This document shows, in pieces, positions 60,546-64,000 of a stretch of DNA of 64,000 nucleotides. The stretch covers positions 1-64,000 of the forward strand of contig JAMLIT010000018.1 of assembly GCA_023954035.1 (NCBI GenBank). The letters run 5' to 3'. Origin of the DNA: Burkholderiaceae bacterium (lineage in GTDB: Bacteria; Pseudomonadota; Gammaproteobacteria; Burkholderiales; Burkholderiaceae_C). How positions within the stretch are numbered: the first letter of the stretch is position 1; each line of letters starts with the position of its first letter. The translations under genes were made by a program, and so were the position numbers. Under the pieces are notes generated by a model. The model was not told where the DNA came from and searched no databases. It saw only the letters and a program-made list of their open reading frames with translations.

Positions 60546-62924
60546 TCAGACCTGTCTGTGGAACGGCCCGTCGTCGCCCACCTGCACCAGATTGTCGGGG
60601 GTGGCCAAAGGTTCGGGGCTGCGCTCAGCATCACCCGCAGCTACGCAGTCGGCGTAATAGCGCACGTGCCCTGCGTCGTCTTCAATCTCGACCAGGCCGT
60701 GAATGTCGGTCTCAAAACCCGGGCACAGCTTGGCGAACTCTCGTGCAAACTTGAGGTAGTCGACGATCTTCTTGTTGAACACTTCGCCCGGAATCAAGAG
60801 CGGAATGCCCGGCGGATACGGTGTCACCAGGCCCACGGTGATGCGGCCTTCGAGCTGGTCGATCTCCACGCGCTCGGTGGTGCGGTGCGCGATGTGTGAG
60901 AACGCGTCGCTCGGCTTCATCGCAGGCGTCAGGTCCGAGAGGTACATCTCGGTGGTCAGGCGCGCGATGTCGTATTTGGCGTACATCTCGTGCACGTGCT
61001 GGCACAGGTCCCTGAGGCCCATGCGCTCGTAGCGTTTGTGCTGCTGGCAGAACTCGGGAAGGATGCGCCACATCGGCTGATTCTTCTCGTAGTCGTCCTT
61101 GAACTGCTGCAGCGCGGTGAGCAGCGTGTTCCAACGGCCCTTGGTGATGCCGATGGTGAACATGATGAAGAAGCTGTAGAGCCCCGTCTTTTCCACCACC
61201 ACGCCGTGCTCGGCCAGGTATTTGGTGACGATGGACGCGGGAATACCGCTCTTGTCGAACTTGCCGTCCAGGTTCAGGCCCGGCGTGACGATGGTCGACT
61301 TGATCGGGTCGAGCATATTGAAGCCGTCGGCGAGTTGGCCGAAGCCGTGCCACTTCTTGCCGTTGGGACTGCCGGCCTTCTTGCTCTTGCTGTCGCTGCG
61401 GATGATCCAGTCCTCCGCGCGACCAATGCCCTCTTCGACCAGCTTGTCCGGACCCCAGACCTTGAACCACCAATCCTTGGCACCGAACTCGGCCTCCACC
61501 TGGCGCATGGCACGGCGAAAGTCGAGCGCCTCCAGAATGCTCTCTTCCACCAGCGCGGTGCCGCCAGGCGGCTCCATCATGGCGGCGGCCACGTCGCAGC
61601 TGGCAATGATGCTGTACTGCGGCGACGTCGAGGTATGCATCAGGTAGGCCTCGTTGAAGAGGTGCCGGTCGAGCTTGGTGGTTTGCGAGTCCTGCACCAG
61701 TACATGCGATGCCTGGCTGATGCCGGCCAGCAGCTTGTGAATCGACTGCGTGGCATACGTCACCGAATGCTTGGGACGCGCACGCTTCTTGCCCATGGCG
61801 TGGTAGCTGCCGTAGAACGGGTGGAAGGCCGCATGCGGCAGCCAGGCCTCGTCGAAGTGCAGATTGTCGACATAGCCATCGAGCATGCCCTTGATGGTCT
61901 CGGTGTTGTACAGCACGCCGTCGTAGGTGGACTGCGTCAGGGTGAGCACACGCGGCTTGACCTTCTTCGGGTCCACGCCCTTGAGCAAGGGATTGGCCTT
62001 GATCTTGGCCTGGATGGCGGCAGGCTCGAACTCGCTTTGCGGAATGGGGCCGATGATGCCGAAATGGTTGCGCGTGGGCTTCATGAACACGGGAATGGCC
62101 CCGGTCATGATGATGCTGTGCAGGATGGACTTGTGGCAATTGCGGTCCACCACCACCACATCGCCGGGCGCCACGGTGTGGTGCCACACCATCTTGTTGG
62201 ACGTGCTGGTGCCGTTGGTCACGAAGAAGCAGTGGTCGGCGTTGAAGATGCGCGCGGCGTTGCGCTCGCTCTCGCCGATGGCGCCGTTGTGGTCGAGCAG
62301 CTGGCCCAGCTCTTCCACCGCGTTGCACACGTCGGCGCGCAGCATGTTCTCGCCGTAGAACTGGTGGTACATCTGGCCCACCGGGCTTTTCAGGAAAGCC
62401 ACGCCGCCCGAGTGGCCCGGGCAGTGCCAGGAGTAGGAGCCGTCTTCGGCGTAGTCCAGCAGCGCCTTGAAGAACGGCGGCTGCACGCTCTCCAGGTAGC
62501 TCTTGGCCTCGCGGATGATGTGGCGCGCCACGAACTCGGGCGTGTCCTCGAACATGTGGATGAAGCCATGGAGCTCCCGCAGGATGTCGTTGGGCAGATG
62601 ACGGCTGGTCTTGGTCTCGCCGTGCACATAGATCGGCACCTCGGCGTTCTTGCGCCGCACCTCGCCGATGAAGTTGCGCAGACTCAGAACGATGGGATCC
62701 AGCCCCTCGCCTACCGTGAACTCTTCATCATCGATGGACAGAATGAAGGCGCTCGCCCGGCTCTGCTGCTGTGCAAATTGCGACAGATCACCATAGCTGG
62801 TCACACCCACGACTTCGAAGCCTTCGGACTCGATGGCCTGCGCCAGGGCGCGGATACCGAGGCCCGAAGTATTCTCGGAGCGATAGTCTTCATCGATGAT
62901 GATGATGGGAAAACGAAACTTCAT
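60546..62924 (-). CDS. Orn/Lys/Arg decarboxylase, PLP-dependent (large, biodegradative type)
   Basis: 792 residues. N-terminal response-regulator-like wing domain (FRFPIIIIDEDYRSENTSGL to about 130), then the fold I PLP domain: YSWHCPGHSGGVAFLKS, FVTNGTSTSNKMV, FDEAWLPHAAFHPFYG, and the PLP-bound Lys near 397 in TQSIHKLLAGIS (most relatives have STHK). Decarboxylates lysine, ornithine or arginine to a polyamine precursor and can protect against acid. The exact substrate cannot be read. Convergent with the ligase gene and divergent from nfeD. Confidence 0.93.
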   Translation of the reverse strand: MKFRFPIIIIDEDYRSENTSGLGIRALAQAIESEGFEVVGVTSYGDLSQFAQQQSRASAFILSIDDEEFTVGEGLDPIVLSLRNFIGEVRRKNAEVPIYVHGETKTSRHLPNDILRELHGFIHMFEDTPEFVARHIIREAKSYLESVQPPFFKALLDYAEDGSYSWHCPGHSGGVAFLKSPVGQMYHQFYGENMLRADVCNAVEELGQLLDHNGAIGESERNAARIFNADHCFFVTNGTSTSNKMVWHHTVAPGDVVVVDRNCHKSILHSIIMTGAIPVFMKPTRNHFGIIGPIPQSEFEPAAIQAKIKANPLLKGVDPKKVKPRVLTLTQSTYDGVLYNTETIKGMLDGYVDNLHFDEAWLPHAAFHPFYGSYHAMGKKRARPKHSVTYATQSIHKLLAGISQASHVLVQDSQTTKLDRHLFNEAYLMHTSTSPQYSIIASCDVAAAMMEPPGGTALVEESILEALDFRRAMRQVEAEFGAKDWWFKVWGPDKLVEEGIGRAEDWIIRSDSKSKKAGSPNGKKWHGFGQLADGFNMLDPIKSTIVTPGLNLDGKFDKSGIPASIVTKYLAEHGVVVEKTGLYSFFIMFTIGITKGRWNTLLTALQQFKDDYEKNQPMWRILPEFCQQHKRYERMGLRDLCQHVHEMYAKYDIARLTTEMYLSDLTPAMKPSDAFSHIAHRTTERVEIDQLEGRITVGLVTPYPPGIPLLIPGEVFNKKIVDYLKFAREFAKLCPGFETDIHGLVEIEDDAGHVRYYADCVAAGDAERSPEPLATPDNLVQVGDDGPFHRQV

Positions 62925-63069
62925 GCGCAGCCTCCGTGCAACCGTGCCCTGCCCGGCGAAAAAACGAAACAGGCGCGAAGTGTAAGGAATAAGCTTGACG
63001 CTCCTTTGAACTGCCCTGCTTTTGACCCAGAATGTGGTGCACTAAAGACAAACCCTAACGGAGGTTGCT

Positions 63070-63495
63070 ATGGAGGAATCCACCATCTGGTGGTTGTTGG
63101 CAGGCGGCATGGTCGTGGCCGAACTGATCACCGGCACTTTTTACCTGCTGATGGTGGCGCTGGGCCTGGCCGCAGCGGCCCTCGTTGCCCATGCCAACCT
63201 GCCCCTGACCGGCCAGATCGTCACGGCCGCCGTGGTGGGCGGTGGTGCCGTGGTTGCCTGGCACTTCGCCAAAAGAAGGCGCCCCGGAGACCCCTCCGCC
63301 CGGGCGGACCGCAGCGTCAACCTGGATGTGGGGGAAACCATCGTCATCGACAGCTGGAACGCCGACGGAACCACCACCGTGAAATACCGCGGTGCCACCT
63401 GGACCGCTATCCATCGCCCCGGCGTCACCCCCTCCACGGGCGCACACCGGGTCGCAGAGCTGGTGGGCAGCCGCCTGCTCGTCGATCCGCTGTAG
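63070..63495 (+). CDS. NfeD-family membrane protein
   Basis: 141 residues from ATG 63070, with ACGGAGGTTGCT upstream. Two or three N-terminal membrane helices (WWLLAGGMVVAELITGTFYLL and following) and a C-terminal beta-barrel OB-like domain (VGETIVIDSWNADGTTTVKYRGATWTA). NfeD proteins work with SPFH/stomatin proteins; the next gene encodes one, so the two form the classic pair and are probably cotranscribed. Confidence 0.93.
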   Translation: MEESTIWWLLAGGMVVAELITGTFYLLMVALGLAAAALVAHANLPLTGQIVTAAVVGGGAVVAWHFAKRRRPGDPSARADRSVNLDVGETIVIDSWNADGTTTVKYRGATWTAIHRPGVTPSTGAHRVAELVGSRLLVDPL

Positions 63496-63536
63496 CCCCC
63501 CTCTGTACTTCCTCATTTCCCATCGAAAGGCTCCCC

Positions 63537-64000
63537 ATGGAAATCGCCATCGTCCTTCTTGTCATCGCAGTGATCTTCATTGCACGGTCTGTCAAGGTGG
63601 TGCCCCAGCAGAATGCCTGGGTGAAAGAACGCCTTGGCAAATACGCAGGCACGCTCACCCCGGGCCTGAACTTCCTCGTGCCGTTCGTCGACCGCGTGGC
63701 CTACAAGCACAGCCTGAAGGAAATCCCGCTCGACGTGCCCAGCCAGATCTGCATCACGCGGGACAACACGCAGCTCCAGGTAGACGGCATCCTGTACTTC
63801 CAGGTCACGGATCCCATGCGCGCCAGCTATGGCTCCAGCAACTACATCATGGCCGTGACCCAATTGGCGCAGACTTCGCTGCGCTCGGTCATCGGCAAGC
63901 TCGAGCTGGACAAGACCTTTGAGGAGCGCGACATCATCAACGCCCAAGTCGTGCAGGCCATTGACGAAGCCGCGCTCAACTGGGGCGTGAAGGTGCTGCG
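63537..64000 (+). CDS. SPFH/stomatin-family protein (QmcA-like), 5' part
   Basis: About 154 codons are visible before the window ends. ATG 63537 has GAAAGG upstream. An N-terminal membrane anchor (MEIAIVLLVIAVIFIARSVK) precedes the SPFH/band 7 domain: VVPQQNAWVKERLGKYAGTL, PGLNFLVPFVDRVAYKHSLK and LRSVIGKLELDKTFEERD. Stomatin-like proteins form large membrane assemblies linked to quality control. Partner of the NfeD gene just upstream. Confidence 0.95.
   Translation, partial: MEIAIVLLVIAVIFIARSVKVVPQQNAWVKERLGKYAGTLTPGLNFLVPFVDRVAYKHSLKEIPLDVPSQICITRDNTQLQVDGILYFQVTDPMRASYGSSNYIMAVTQLAQTSLRSVIGKLELDKTFEERDIINAQVVQAIDEAALNWGVKVL

Overview
The window is a GC-rich betaproteobacterial chromosome segment, most likely from the Comamonadaceae (Acidovorax, Rhodoferax or Polaromonas type). 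This is inferred from gene content and order (smpB divergent from ratA-rnfH beside a DUF4124 gene and guaB-guaA; rimP-nusA-infB-rbfA-truB-typA) and from a dispersed 60-70 bp repeat with a GCGCTTAT/ATAAGCGC core that occurs at least 12 times. No CRISPR array, rRNA operon, transposase or integrase was seen.

Layout. 1-831: 3' part of a succinate-semialdehyde dehydrogenase gene. 993-1066: tRNA-Gly(CCC). 1067-3470: a compact 2.4 kb island bounded by a 23-bp direct repeat of the tRNA 3' end. It carries a putative restriction-modification system (a helix-turn-helix gene overlapping a putative nuclease gene, divergent from a DNA methyltransferase gene) and no integrase. 3477-8902: sorbosone-dehydrogenase-like protein, SDR, thiolase, membrane-anchored MsrA, UspA and a 2OG-Fe dioxygenase. 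8954-11777: a PAS-GGDEF-EAL protein divergent from a PilZ protein, a possible c-di-GMP pair. 11806-14638: an acyl-CoA synthetase and an unrecognised protein. 14653-19805: guaA, guaB, DUF4124, rnfH, ratA and smpB. 19911-22362: a lipoprotein, a 3-hydroxyisobutyryl-CoA-hydrolase-like protein and an EamA permease.

22558-31554 is the translation/transcription cluster (typA, truB, rbfA, infB, nusA, rimP) and a thioredoxin-like gene. 31712-36452 is an operon for the osmoprotectant N-acetylglutaminylglutamine amide (amidotransferase, synthetase, M42 peptidase), divergent from a tandem-USP gene. 37830-41640 is an arsenic operon (arsR, arsC, arsA, acr3) with a palindromic operator over its promoter. 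41788-46202 holds two paralogous RNB ribonucleases on either side of an MFS transporter. 46525-51106: P-type cation ATPase, CDF transporter and lipocalin. 51131-58668 is a yejABEF-type peptide ABC transporter locus split by an AT-richer acyltransferase gene and by a Phd/PIN toxin-antitoxin pair. 58777-64000: fabI, a secreted LigE-type ATP-dependent DNA ligase, an Orn/Lys/Arg decarboxylase, NfeD, and the start of an SPFH protein.

The two strongest leads are the integrase-less tRNA-bounded restriction-modification island and the way small repeats have become part of proteins. One dispersed repeat family contributes codons to truB and the hydrolase gene. A second, GC-rich repeat adds 28 in-frame codons to the P-type ATPase. 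All functional calls come from reading the sequence; no database search was run.
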